DNA of 64,000 nt from Jeotgalibaca caeni (lineage in GTDB: Bacteria; Bacillota; Bacilli; Lactobacillales; Aerococcaceae). The translations under genes and the position numbers were made by a program. Shown one piece after another: positions 17,818-26,519 of the stretch (position 1 is its first letter; the number at the start of each line of letters is the position of its first letter). The notes under the pieces are model-generated. The model had not been told where the DNA came from. It did no database searches and saw nothing but the letters and a program-made list of their open reading frames with translations. The DNA lies in assembly GCF_028863945.1 (NCBI RefSeq), contig NZ_JARBEA010000003.1, forward strand, positions 17,505-81,504. The letters run 5' to 3'.

Positions 17818-17862
17818 GTTTACGAAAAGGGCGCTCTTATTAAGAGTGCCCTTTTCGTAAAC
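17818..17862 (+). terminator. Long palindrome after the AraC gene
   Basis: A near-perfect 21-bp inverted repeat, GTTTACGAAAAGGGC... / ...GCCCTTTTCGTAAAC, with a 3-base loop. It is likely a terminator, although the T run is inside the stem. Confidence 0.75.
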
Positions 17863-17871
17863 GATACGATT

Positions 17872-17930
17872 GGTGGATATGTTCCCACGAACGTACCGAT
17901 AAGTCGACGTGTTCCCACATACGACCATTT
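17872..17930. mobile_element. Possible insertion-sequence end with GTTCCCAC repeats
   Basis: Two copies of a roughly 20-base unit, GATATGTTCCCACGAACGTA and GACGTGTTCCCACATACGAC, lie about 30 bases apart. Similar units occur at 24624-24690. Repeated sub-terminal sequences of this type are known at IS21-family ends, but no transposase is nearby, so this is a tentative call. Confidence 0.35.
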
Positions 17931-17986
17931 TGCTAAAAATCGTAAATCTATCAATTCTATCAATCCGCAAGAACAAATTCCGTACC

Positions 17987-18091
17987 TTAGAGTACGATGA
18001 TAAGCTTGTAAGGAAGATAATCCAGAGCGTTACAGTCTATGAAGAACACTTCGTCATATCCTTTAAATCTGGTATTGAAATTGAAATATGA
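17987..18091 (+). pseudogene. C-terminal remnant of a serine recombinase
   Basis: About 34 residues, LEYDDKLVRKIIQSVTVYEE and onward to FKSGIEIEI, match the last part of large serine recombinases. The catalytic and zinc-ribbon parts are missing. This is the second such tail in the resistance region, after the one at 12514-12555, and it marks another old element boundary. Confidence 0.8.
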
Positions 18092-18108
18092 AAACCAGAA
18101 GTAAATAG

Positions 18109-18140
18109 CCCATGACTCTACAGTAGAGTTGTGGTTTTTC
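18109..18140 (+). terminator. Terminator after the recombinase remnant
   Basis: The hairpin CCATGACTCTA / TAGAGTTGTGG (with G-T pairs) is followed by TTTTTC. Confidence 0.8.
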
Positions 18141-18233
18141 TTTTGCTTGCTGATTATAATAATATTTTAATAACTATTGTGTTTATCAACCAAATGGTTT
18201 ATAATATTCTTAGCGTAAACTTGGAGGTGCTGT

Positions 18234-18458
18234 GTGACTACGGCAGAAATGATTAAAGAACTGTGTGAGCAAATGAATATAAGTGTTTCCGAACTTGCTA
18301 GACGTATTGGCCAGACTCCTCAGAATTTCAATAAGAAATTGAAACGCGAAACGGTAACCTTAGATGAGTTGAAAGCCATTGCTGATGTGCTAGGTGTCAA
18401 GTTTGAGCAGGCTTTTATATTGCCTGATGGTGATGAAATAAAAATATCTAACGAATAA
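18234..18458 (+). CDS. Small XRE-family HTH regulator
   Basis: A 74-residue protein that is essentially one Cro/C1-type helix-turn-helix domain: MNISVSELARRIGQTPQNFNKKL and TLDELKAIADVLGV. The GTG start is preceded by GGAGGTG. It heads a run of four closely spaced genes (18234-20565) and is likely their regulator. Small regulators of this kind are common on integrative elements of Firmicutes. Confidence 0.85.
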   Translation: MTTAEMIKELCEQMNISVSELARRIGQTPQNFNKKLKRETVTLDELKAIADVLGVKFEQAFILPDGDEIKISNE

Positions 18459-18473
18459 AGGAGGCAGTCTAAT

Positions 18474-19142
18474 ATGATGATTAGTCCGGAAAGTTACTAT
18501 GAAGAGTATCTCAAAGGAAAAACAAAAGAAGAAATAATGACCGCCATCCGAGGACTTAAGCAAGAAATAGGTCAGCTCAAAAATTCTATGGAAAACCCGT
18601 ATAATGACACTAAAACTGTTATGCATCCAAGTGAAGATACCCGCCTTCATTGGAGCCGTAAATATTTGGATAAAGCCAAGCAAGCCTATGGTGAGGCTGG
18701 CGGAACTTATACTTTATCAAAGTCTGAAGAAAAGGCAGCCGATTTTGATGCGAACATAAATGCTATCTGCAAGATCACCTTTAACATTGGTGGTTACTTT
18801 GGCGGTTATAGCACCTATATTGTAGAGCTATCCGAAGAATTGAAAGCCTATACAAAGTTATGGGAAGATGTAGAACCACTTGTATTGTTGGATGATAATA
18901 AAGAGCCCTTTATAAAGGATACTTTCATTGGGGCACTTAAGGAACTTCATATCGGTGAGTGGCGAAGACATTATACAACTAAACGTTTCGGATACATGGT
19001 ACTTGATGGAACACAGTGGGAGTTGGAATTTGAATATAGTAATGGCCATAAGCCAGTAAGATTTGATGGCGATAACTCTTACCCTTATAACTTTGATAAG
19101 TTCCAGAGACTATTTGGCATTGATGTTACTGAGGAGGATTAG
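18474..19142 (+). CDS. Conserved hypothetical protein (222 aa)
   Basis: A soluble 222-residue protein with a helical N-terminus (TKEEIMTAIRGLKQEIGQLK) and a central part with several aromatic motifs (FNIGGYFGGYSTYIVEL; WRRHYTTKRFGYMVLDG). No signal peptide or membrane segment. AAAGGAGG precedes the ATG. I do not recognise a defined domain. It forms a tight operon with the XRE gene upstream and two further genes downstream. Confidence 0.75.
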   Translation: MMISPESYYEEYLKGKTKEEIMTAIRGLKQEIGQLKNSMENPYNDTKTVMHPSEDTRLHWSRKYLDKAKQAYGEAGGTYTLSKSEEKAADFDANINAICKITFNIGGYFGGYSTYIVELSEELKAYTKLWEDVEPLVLLDDNKEPFIKDTFIGALKELHIGEWRRHYTTKRFGYMVLDGTQWELEFEYSNGHKPVRFDGDNSYPYNFDKFQRLFGIDVTEED

Positions 19143-19143
19143 G

Positions 19144-19554
19144 ATGAGTAAATTCGATATTTTGACAAAATACATACCTATGATTCAGACAGACAGTTTT
19201 GGAGAATGGGTTATTGATAAAGAAAACGATGGAACACCAGAACATCCAATACAGATGCCTTGTGTGCGGTATTCCGAAATGGTGAGCAACTTTATTGACG
19301 ATGTTTATACCTTTGAAGAAAGCAATAAAGATATGGAGCTTACCCGCTATGGGGATATTCTCAAAGAAAATGGTCTTGAATGGGGAACCGACTCTATGAA
19401 AGATGCTGACGTTTCAAGCTTAAATGCACAGTGTGTGCTTGCGCTTCTTATGGGTGCAGTAAGAGCTGAGCGTTTCTGTGATGGTGCATTACTAGATTTC
19501 TTTAAAAGTGGCTACATATTGAAGTGGCTTGAAAGATTACAAAACATAGAGTAA
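19144..19554 (+). CDS. DUF6508-like hypothetical protein
   Basis: A 136-residue acidic protein. The pattern VRYSEMVSNFIDDVY near the start and LNAQCVLALLMGAVRAERFCDGALLDFFKSG near the end resemble the DUF6508 family, which often rides on integrative elements; this assignment is from memory and moderate. Function unknown. It starts one base after the preceding stop (ATTAGGATG), with GAGGAGG as the ribosome site. Confidence 0.75.
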   Translation: MSKFDILTKYIPMIQTDSFGEWVIDKENDGTPEHPIQMPCVRYSEMVSNFIDDVYTFEESNKDMELTRYGDILKENGLEWGTDSMKDADVSSLNAQCVLALLMGAVRAERFCDGALLDFFKSGYILKWLERLQNIE

Positions 19555-19566
19555 GGAGGTTAACTA

Positions 19567-20565
19567 GTGGATATAAGCAAATTAAAAGAAATGCCATATG
19601 ATGAGTTACGTGTTTTATATAAGCAGCATTTACATAGTTTGAACATTTCAAAAGCAACCATAAATACTGCTTCCGTAGATACCTTCTATTTATGGAGAAA
19701 GGATAGTAAAACCCTTTTCTGGGATACGGTCTTATCTAATGATTTTGAGAGTGAAGCTAGGTCAAGATTATTGAAAACTCTTTCTGAACACTCGTCAGGT
19801 AATGTTAATGCTCTGGTAAGTGGCTATTTGTCTCACCTAAGAAAGTTTCGTTTGTATATAAATTCTGATAGTACTTGGGAGCAATCTGAAACCAATCAAG
19901 TAAAAACAGAAAAAAAAACAAATTTACGAAGAACAAAAAAAGATATTGTCATCCCTTCTCCAACGGTTGAGCAAGTTGAGTTTTATCTTACAAAGTGGGA
20001 TGGACTTGAAAATTATCATTTACAAGAGGATGCACTTAATAAACTGTTCTTTGAGCTATGCCCGAAGAATACAGACATAATCGATGTTCTTTTGAAGGCA
20101 TCAACGCTTAATGATTTTTATAGTACGAATATTTTCTCAATCTATCCAGTAGCTAAGCACATATGCGCTTTGGATATTGATGCGAGGCTTAAGGCTGGTG
20201 ATGTTACTCTTGTTGGAGATATCCAGTATGTACCTATCGGTGATACAGAGAAGAATTTTTACTCCTTTGCCACAAAGTATTGTAGCCATCACAATCCACT
20301 CGATTATCCGATTTATGACAGCTACGTCGATGAGGTACTTCGCTATTTTAGAAATCGTGATAGCTTCTCAGATTTCCAAGATGGTGATTTGAAAGACTAT
20401 GTTAAATTCAAAGGTATACTGATTGATTTCCGTGCCTTCTATGGCTTGGATAAATTTAGCCTGAAGCAAATCGACCAGTATGTTTGGCAGCTCGGGAAGG
20501 ATTACTTCCCGAAGAACTACGGAAAGAAAAAGAGAGGAGACAAGTATTTTGTCTTTAATCGATAA
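19567..20565 (+). CDS. Hypothetical protein (332 aa)
   Basis: A 332-residue soluble protein, starting at GTG 19567 behind AAGGAGG. The N-terminal 100 residues are helical, followed by a Lys/Thr-rich linker (residues about 108-130) and a C-terminal part with YSFATKYCSHHNPLDYPIYDS, a motif also seen in uncharacterised element-borne proteins. The linker suggests two domains. No catalytic motif was recognised with confidence. It is the last gene of the four-gene cassette and stops 15 bases before the nucleotidyltransferase. Confidence 0.7.
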   Translation: MDISKLKEMPYDELRVLYKQHLHSLNISKATINTASVDTFYLWRKDSKTLFWDTVLSNDFESEARSRLLKTLSEHSSGNVNALVSGYLSHLRKFRLYINSDSTWEQSETNQVKTEKKTNLRRTKKDIVIPSPTVEQVEFYLTKWDGLENYHLQEDALNKLFFELCPKNTDIIDVLLKASTLNDFYSTNIFSIYPVAKHICALDIDARLKAGDVTLVGDIQYVPIGDTEKNFYSFATKYCSHHNPLDYPIYDSYVDEVLRYFRNRDSFSDFQDGDLKDYVKFKGILIDFRAFYGLDKFSLKQIDQYVWQLGKDYFPKNYGKKKRGDKYFVFNR

Positions 20566-20580
20566 AAGGGGTGTGTTCGT

Positions 20581-21435
20581 ATGGTAGATAATGTAATTCA
20601 AATAGTAACAGAGAAATTATCTTCTTTGCCTTGCATAGGAGGCATTGTATTAGGGGGCTCACGTGCAAGAGGCACCCATACAGAGGATTCTGATATAGAT
20701 ATCGGAATCTATTACAATTCAGAATCATTTGACCTGACAGCGATTAATCAAATTGCTACAGAATTGGATGATGAGAATAGAAACGACCTTGTTGTACCTC
20801 CCGGAGCGTGGGGTGATTGGATTAATGGCGGCGGATGGTTAGTTATAAACGGGTATCATGTTGACTTGATTTTACGTGATATAAAACGGGTGGAACAAAT
20901 AATCAAAGATACGGAGCAAGGAATTGTTACTGCCAATTATCAGACTGGGCATCCCCATGGTTATATAAGTGCTATGTATCGTGGAGAATTGGCGATCAGC
21001 AAGATACAATATGCTAAAAATGAAAGCTTATGCGAATTAAAAAATCAGGCGGAAATTTACCCTGGTGCTCTAAAGAAGAGCTTGATAAACTTTTTTTTAT
21101 TTGAAGCAGAGTTCTCTTTAATGTTTGTAAAAGCAAATGTGGGAGCAGAGGATAAATATTATATTGCAGGCCATGTTTTTCGTATTATTTCATGCTTAAA
21201 TCAAGTACTATTTGCATGCAATAATGCTTATTGCATTAACGAAAAGAAAGCTATAAAACTGCTTGAAACTTTTGAATATAAACCTAAAAAATATGCCGAA
21301 AGGGTAAATCATATTTTTGAAGTACTCGGTCTTTCACTTTTTGAATGCTACGATATGACCGAGAAGCTTTATAAAGAAGTGAAAAAAATTGCAACGGAGA
21401 TAAATAACTTTTTAAACGAGGGGGAATTCAGATGA
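20581..21435 (+). CDS. Nucleotidyltransferase-domain protein
   Basis: A 284-residue protein of the pol-beta-type nucleotidyltransferase superfamily. GGSRARGTHTEDSDIDIGIY near the N-terminus carries the GS-x10-DxD pattern needed for catalysis. A helical C-terminal half follows. A gene of this type is known to precede a methyltransferase and ant(6) in Gram-positive aminoglycoside clusters, and the same order is kept here. Its substrate is not established. The stop overlaps the methyltransferase start (ATGA). Confidence 0.87.
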   Translation: MVDNVIQIVTEKLSSLPCIGGIVLGGSRARGTHTEDSDIDIGIYYNSESFDLTAINQIATELDDENRNDLVVPPGAWGDWINGGGWLVINGYHVDLILRDIKRVEQIIKDTEQGIVTANYQTGHPHGYISAMYRGELAISKIQYAKNESLCELKNQAEIYPGALKKSLINFFLFEAEFSLMFVKANVGAEDKYYIAGHVFRIISCLNQVLFACNNAYCINEKKAIKLLETFEYKPKKYAERVNHIFEVLGLSLFECYDMTEKLYKEVKKIATEINNFLNEGEFR

Positions 21436-22166
21436 AAGAAAACAAATATGATGATAATATATTTTTTCAAAAATACAGTCAAATGAGTCGCTCACAGCAG
21501 GGACTAGCCGGTGCAGGAGAATGGGAAACATTGAGAAAGCTGCTGCCGGATTTTAAAGATAAGCGTGTGCTTGATTTAGGATGCGGCTATGGATGGCACT
21601 GTATTTATGCGATGGAACACGGAGCGTCTTCTGTTGTAGGTGTTGATATTTCTCATAAAATGCTCGAGGTAGCCAAAGAAAAAACACATTTTCCACAGGT
21701 TGAATATAAATGCTGTGCTATAGAAGATGTGGAATTCCCAGAGGAGAGTTTTGATGTAATATTAAGTTCACTTGCGTTTCACTATGTAGCAGATTATGAG
21801 ATTTTAGTAAAAAAGATATATAGAATACTGAAGTCTGGTGGTAAGCTAGTTTTTACGGTTGAACATCCTGTTTTTACTGCCTATGGAACACAAGACTGGC
21901 ATTATAACGAAAAAGGAGAAATACTGCATTTTCCGGTGGATAATTATTATTATGAGGGCAAACGGACAGCTATGTTTTTGGAAGAAAAGGTTACAAAATA
22001 TCATAGAACACTGACCACATATCTAAATACACTGCTTTCAAATAGTTTTATAATAAATCAGATTGTGGAGCCACAGCCGCCAGAGAACATGATGGATATT
22101 CCGGGGATGGCGGATGAAATGCGACGCCCAATGATGCTGATTGTATCGGCAAAAAAGAAGATGTAA
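21432..22166 (+). CDS. Class I SAM-dependent methyltransferase
   Basis: A 244-residue methyltransferase with the SAM-binding motif VLDLGCGYGWHCIYA and the FDVILSSLAFHYVADY block of motif IV. It is the usual partner between the nucleotidyltransferase and ant(6) in this cluster. The target is unknown. GAGGGGG precedes the start; the four-base overlap with the upstream gene points to coupled translation. Confidence 0.88.
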   Translation: MKENKYDDNIFFQKYSQMSRSQQGLAGAGEWETLRKLLPDFKDKRVLDLGCGYGWHCIYAMEHGASSVVGVDISHKMLEVAKEKTHFPQVEYKCCAIEDVEFPEESFDVILSSLAFHYVADYEILVKKIYRILKSGGKLVFTVEHPVFTAYGTQDWHYNEKGEILHFPVDNYYYEGKRTAMFLEEKVTKYHRTLTTYLNTLLSNSFIINQIVEPQPPENMMDIPGMADEMRRPMMLIVSAKKKM

Positions 22167-22198
22167 TAATATAGAAAAAATAAACGAGGAGTATGTAA

Positions 22199-23062
22199 AT
22201 GAGATCAGAAAAAGAAATGATGGATTTAGTACTTTCTTTAGCAGAACAGGATGAACGTATTCGAATTGTGACCCTTGAGGGGTCACGCGCAAATATTAAT
22301 ATACCTAAAGATGAATTTCAGGATTATGATATTACATATTTTGTAAGTGATATAGAACCGTTTATATCTAATGATGACTGGCTTAATCAATTTGGGAATA
22401 TAATAATGATGCAAAAGCCGGAGGATATGGAATTATTCCCACCTGAAGAAAAGGGATTTTCCTATCTTATGCTATTTGATGATTACAATAAAATTGATCT
22501 TACCTTATTGCCCTTGGAAGAGTTAGATAATTACCTAAAGGGCGATAAATTAATAAAGGTTCTAATTGATAAAGATTGTAGAATTAAAAGGGACATAGTT
22601 CCGACTGATATAGATTATCATGTAAGAAAGCCAAGCGCAAGGGAGTATGATGATTGCTGCAATGAATTTTGGAATGTAACACCTTATGTTATTAAAGGAT
22701 TGTGCCGCAAAGAGATACTGTTTGCAATCGATCATCTGAACCAGATTCTACGGTTTGAACTACTTAGGATGATGTCGTGGAAGGTTGGGATAAAGACAGA
22801 ATTTTCATTAAGTGTTGGGAAGAATTATAAGTATATTAACAAATACATTGATGAAGATCTATGGAATAGATTATTATCTACATATCGCATGGATTCCTAT
22901 GAAAATATTTGGAAGTCATTATTTATATGCCACCAATTGTTCAGGGAAGTGTCCAAAGAGGTAGCAGAACTACTGGGGTTTGATTATCCAGAGTATGGTA
23001 AGAACATAACAAGATATACCGAGGACATGTATAAAAAATATGTTGAAAATGACTATTTTTAA
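22199..23062 (+). CDS. ant(6): Aminoglycoside 6-nucleotidyltransferase (streptomycin)
   Basis: A 287-residue ANT(6) (AadE) enzyme that adenylylates streptomycin. TLEGSRANINIPKDEFQDYD has the nucleotidyl-transfer motif. By memory, residues 1 to about 180 agree almost perfectly with ANT(6)-Ia, while the rest diverges (for example KTEFSLSVGKNYKYINKYID) and the end is shorter than the 302 residues of ANT(6)-Ia. It may thus be a mosaic between two ant(6) types. AGGAG precedes the ATG. Confidence 0.93.
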   Translation: MRSEKEMMDLVLSLAEQDERIRIVTLEGSRANINIPKDEFQDYDITYFVSDIEPFISNDDWLNQFGNIIMMQKPEDMELFPPEEKGFSYLMLFDDYNKIDLTLLPLEELDNYLKGDKLIKVLIDKDCRIKRDIVPTDIDYHVRKPSAREYDDCCNEFWNVTPYVIKGLCRKEILFAIDHLNQILRFELLRMMSWKVGIKTEFSLSVGKNYKYINKYIDEDLWNRLLSTYRMDSYENIWKSLFICHQLFREVSKEVAELLGFDYPEYGKNITRYTEDMYKKYVENDYF

Positions 23063-23105
23063 AGATTAGCAAAGATTATTAACCATAAGCAAGGGGTGTA
23101 AATGT

Positions 23106-23633
23106 ATGGAAAGTACTGATGTTATAAATGAAATTAGAGGTATATTACCTCGTAACTCAATTGGAAAATATGATTTACTAACTATTTTTACACATAAAAC
23201 CGTTTTTGATAAAATTGTAAAAGTACTATCATTGGATTTTCAAAATAAAGTAGATTATGTGGCTGCCCCAGAAGCAATTGGATGGATACTAGGCACTGCC
23301 ATAGCCAAAGAACTTGGAGTGGGGTTTATTGGAGTAAGAAAAGGTGATAAGCTGCCATACGCAAAAGAAGAGATTATTTCGACACATTTTACCGACTATT
23401 CAGGTCAAGATAAAAGCTTTGAAATATCTAAGAGTTCTATTGTGAGGAACAAAAGAGTTTTGATTGTAGATGATTGGATAGAGACAGGTTCTCAAATGAA
23501 GGCTTTAATAGCTTTGTTAGAGAAATTGGATTGCAGCATTATTGGGTTGGCTACTATTGGGATTGATATAAATGAGGTTACTCAAAAATGGATAGACAGC
23601 AGTTTTGTAGCTTATATTGGCTCAAACATATAA
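23106..23633 (+). CDS. Adenine-phosphoribosyltransferase-like protein
   Basis: A 175-residue type I phosphoribosyltransferase. The PRPP-binding loop is VLIVDDWIETGSQMKALI (usual form VDDvlaTGgT), with the preceding FIGVRKGDKLPY and PEAIGWILG blocks. Such genes, often called apt, are found beside ant(6) and ant(9) in resistance clusters; why they travel with them is not known. It lies in the same direction between the two adenylyltransferases. Confidence 0.87.
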   Translation: MESTDVINEIRGILPRNSIGKYDLLTIFTHKTVFDKIVKVLSLDFQNKVDYVAAPEAIGWILGTAIAKELGVGFIGVRKGDKLPYAKEEIISTHFTDYSGQDKSFEISKSSIVRNKRVLIVDDWIETGSQMKALIALLEKLDCSIIGLATIGIDINEVTQKWIDSSFVAYIGSNI

Positions 23634-23765
23634 TAAACCGAAAGAAAATCTTGAATCAAAATTTTGGATGGCGTTAATTTACAATACAACGAAAGATGTT
23701 TACTCTTTTTTTTATAAATTTTAAGAGGCGTTAAAAAACAGTTTTCAGACGAAAGGAGATCGAAG

Positions 23766-24554
23766 TTGAGTATAGATTTAAGTAACAAAAAAATTCCGAA
23801 AGAAGCAATTCAAGCATTAAAAACTATAGCGGAACTACTTGATAATATGTTAATTGGGGTGTATTTGTATGGTTCGGCAGTAATGGGTGGTTTACGTATG
23901 AATAGCGATGTAGATATTTTGGTAATAACAAATCAAAGTTTATCTGAAAAAACTCGAAGGAATCTTACAAATAGGTTAATGCTTATATCTGGGAAAATAG
24001 GAAACATAAAAGATATGAGGCCTCTTGAAGTTACGGTCATAAATCAAAAGGATATTGTCCCTTGGCATTTCCCCCCCAAATATGAATTTATGTATGGCGA
24101 GTGGCTAAGAGAGCAGTTTGAAAAGGGAGAAATTCCTGAGTCGACTTATGATCCGGATTTAGCAATACTTTTAGCACAACTAAGAAAAAATAGTATTAAC
24201 CTTTTGGGACCAAAGGCAACAGAAGTAATTGAGCCTGTGCCAATGACAGATATTCGAAAAGCAATTAAAGAATCGTTGCCCGGGTTGATAACTAGCATTA
24301 AAGGTGACGAACGCAATGTGATTTTAACTTTAGCCAGAATGTGGGTGACAGCATCTACTGGTGAAATCAGATCAAAAGATCTGGCAGCTGAATGGGCAAT
24401 ACCTCAATTACCTTATGAGCATGCCATTTTACTTGACAAAGCAAGAAAGGCTTATCTAGGAGTGTATATTGATAAGTGGAAAGGAATGGATTCTGAGGTG
24501 ACTGAACTCGTTAATAATATGAAGAAGTCTATAGAGTCTTCCCTTAATCTCTAA
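23766..24554 (+). CDS. ant(9): Aminoglycoside 9-nucleotidyltransferase (spectinomycin)
   Basis: A 262-residue spectinomycin adenylyltransferase. YLYGSAVMGGLRMNSDVDIL holds the GS and DxD catalytic residues; LEVTVINQKDIVPW and GDERNVILTLARMW are standard ANT(9) blocks. It is similar to but clearly not identical with ANT(9)-Ia from memory. The start codon is TTG with AAAGGAG eight bases upstream. It ends the aminoglycoside cluster. Confidence 0.92.
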   Translation: MSIDLSNKKIPKEAIQALKTIAELLDNMLIGVYLYGSAVMGGLRMNSDVDILVITNQSLSEKTRRNLTNRLMLISGKIGNIKDMRPLEVTVINQKDIVPWHFPPKYEFMYGEWLREQFEKGEIPESTYDPDLAILLAQLRKNSINLLGPKATEVIEPVPMTDIRKAIKESLPGLITSIKGDERNVILTLARMWVTASTGEIRSKDLAAEWAIPQLPYEHAILLDKARKAYLGVYIDKWKGMDSEVTELVNNMKKSIESSLNL

Positions 24555-24603
24555 AAGGCTGGTGTTGAGAATTCCATTGATAGGTTCTCTCATACCGAAA
24601 TTT

Positions 24604-24760
24604 CTTAAAATGGTCAAAAACCGCTGGATATGTTCCCGTCTACCGATAGTTCCAAAAATGCTGCTGATATGTTTCCACAGACGGGCAAAGTAATATGACA
24701 TCAATGCCATCAACTCGAGCCACGTCGAGGCGGTAGTGTTGCTAGAGCGAACAAACAAAG
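24604..24760. mobile_element. Non-coding scar with insertion-sequence-like repeats
   Basis: GGATATGTTCCCGTCTACCG and TGATATGTTTCCACAGACGG repeat the unit seen at 17872-17930. They lie in a 225-base stretch between ant(9) and the first gene of chromosomal type. It is probably the remnant of an insertion sequence at the edge of the acquired region. Confidence 0.4.
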
Positions 24761-24779
24761 TTAAATAAGGCGGATAATA

Positions 24780-25580
24780 ATGACATTAAAAAATGAACTG
24801 AGAAATTTAGAAGCATCTTTACCTGATAGTGATATAAATGTTCTGATTGAAAAAATGCTGGGTAATATAGGTTCCACTGATTCAGAACTCAGGGATACGC
24901 TCATTTATCAGACCTTTGGAAAACTTATTTGCGAGGATTATGTAACAAACGAACAAATGGAACACATCCTGGAGGTTTGCCTTAGAAACTTGTTCATGAA
25001 TATCGGTCAAAAAGAGAGCGACTCCGTATTTACTCGTTCTTTCAGCTCGCTGGTCATGGTGCTGGTCTTGGATAAAGATCAGGAAAAACAATTTTTATCA
25101 GAGGATATTTTGAAGAAGACTACGATCTCTAGTATGAATTATTTGAAGCTCGAAGAGGATATTCGTGGCCATGTTGTTGGAAAAGGGTGGGCACACAGCA
25201 TAGCGCATGGAGCGGATTTATTAACTGCAGCCATCCGCCATCCGAGTTTTGATCCCACGTTGTCTTTTGAATGTTTAGAAACAATTCAAGGATGCTTATT
25301 CAAAACAGGACACCCTTTTATGGATGAGGAAGAGGAAAGACTGCTTTTTGCAGTAGAAGCCCTTCAAGAAAAAGGCGTATCGGAAAATGATATGGAGAAC
25401 TGGATATGGAAGATTTTTGACGAACTTAATGAAGTATTGGAGAAAGAAGGATACAGTTTAAACTTCTTCTGGAAAAAATCGAATGTCATCCATTTTTTGA
25501 GAGGATATTATTTTAGGTTATTGTACAAAAATCGTTGTCTGAAATTAAGAGAAACGATAGGAACGATTTTAGAACAATGA
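24780..25580 (+). CDS. DUF2785 family protein
   Basis: A 266-residue soluble, helical protein of the DUF2785 family, recognised by EEDIRGHVVGKGWAHSIAHGADLL, the family's hallmark. Length is normal. Function is not known. It begins 20 bases after the scar that ends the resistance region and may be either the last cargo gene or the first chromosomal one. Confidence 0.85.
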   Translation: MTLKNELRNLEASLPDSDINVLIEKMLGNIGSTDSELRDTLIYQTFGKLICEDYVTNEQMEHILEVCLRNLFMNIGQKESDSVFTRSFSSLVMVLVLDKDQEKQFLSEDILKKTTISSMNYLKLEEDIRGHVVGKGWAHSIAHGADLLTAAIRHPSFDPTLSFECLETIQGCLFKTGHPFMDEEEERLLFAVEALQEKGVSENDMENWIWKIFDELNEVLEKEGYSLNFFWKKSNVIHFLRGYYFRLLYKNRCLKLRETIGTILEQ

Positions 25581-25642
25581 CATACGAAGATGTATAGCTA
25601 GAGTACAAGGACATGTGCTAACAAAAAAGCAAAAATACAGCC

Positions 25643-25742
25643 CCGTTTCTTGATGAGATGTACTTCTTAATTCAACCAGTAGAATTCAGCTGGTTGTTAA
25701 ATTAAGAAGATTGATTTCATCAAGAAGCGGAGCTTTTTTGAA
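25643..25742 (+). terminator. Long nested hairpin ending in a T run
   Basis: The outer arms TTTCTTGATGA / TCATCAAGAAGC and inner arms CTTCTTAATT.AACCAG / CTGGTT...AATTAAGAAG form an unusually long hairpin of roughly 80 bases, followed by six T. It ends the DUF2785 transcript and faces the VanZ-like gene. Confidence 0.75.
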
Positions 25743-25793
25743 GGTTCTTTTAGAAAAAACAACACTGCTACCGCAATGCTGCTTGGTTGCTAA

Positions 25794-26321
25794 TTAATAT
25801 AACTTAAACTGATGCATCCAAGAAGTTTCCTTAGCAGTGTGAAAGGTACCACTGACAATTAAATATCCAAATGCTGCTCCTAAGGTATTGATAACAAGGT
25901 CAGCAACGTCGGCTCCACGCCAGCCGCCCAAGAAGTAATTCGTTAAAAATTGTAAAAATTCAATGCTGAAGCTAACTAAGAAGCCAAGTCTGATGGCTTT
26001 TAACAAAGACGAATTTTTTCTCATCAAGTAGTAATACACCGACAATGGAGCAAGCATCAGAAGATTCGGCAGGGCAGAGAGATCTAAAACAGGATCAAAG
26101 TTAATTCGGCTCTTCCAAGGTGTTTGGTTGGCATAAATTCCTGTTTGGATTTGGAAAGGAAAAAAGGTTAAATACAGTACGGCAAAGCAATAAACAACAA
26201 ATGAAACAACCGTTATTTTTTGAACAGGAGAAAGACTTTTACTGACTTTATACCGCATAACATAAAATAGAGTAAGAGCGAAAATAGGTAACAAAATAAG
26301 ACCTGAAATAGTTGTTTGCAT
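25794..26321 (-). CDS. VanZ-like family membrane protein
   Basis: A 175-residue protein with about five membrane helices. It has the family order of FQIQTG-type loop, FLVSFSIEFLQFLTNYFLGGWRGADVADLVINTLGAAFGY near the C-terminus, where the E, D and N residues are conserved. VanZ relatives are linked to glycopeptide tolerance and surface functions, but most chromosomal copies have no known role. A promoter region with AT-rich boxes lies at 26330-26420. Confidence 0.87.
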   Translation of the reverse strand: MQTTISGLILLPIFALTLFYVMRYKVSKSLSPVQKITVVSFVVYCFAVLYLTFFPFQIQTGIYANQTPWKSRINFDPVLDLSALPNLLMLAPLSVYYYLMRKNSSLLKAIRLGFLVSFSIEFLQFLTNYFLGGWRGADVADLVINTLGAAFGYLIVSGTFHTAKETSWMHQFKLY

Positions 26322-26519
26322 GGGAAAACCTTCTTTCTTATTAGTGTACTAATAAGATAATACACTATTTGTTAAATTTAATCAGCCTTTAGAAGTATTT
26401 TTTTCTAATTTGAAAAAGTATTTGTTAACTGAGGCGTTTTCCTGTATGATTTACTGATTATCATGTGGGCAGGGATCGAATCGTTCCATCTTCAAGCCTC
26501 ATCCAAGGCGGTGTAAACA

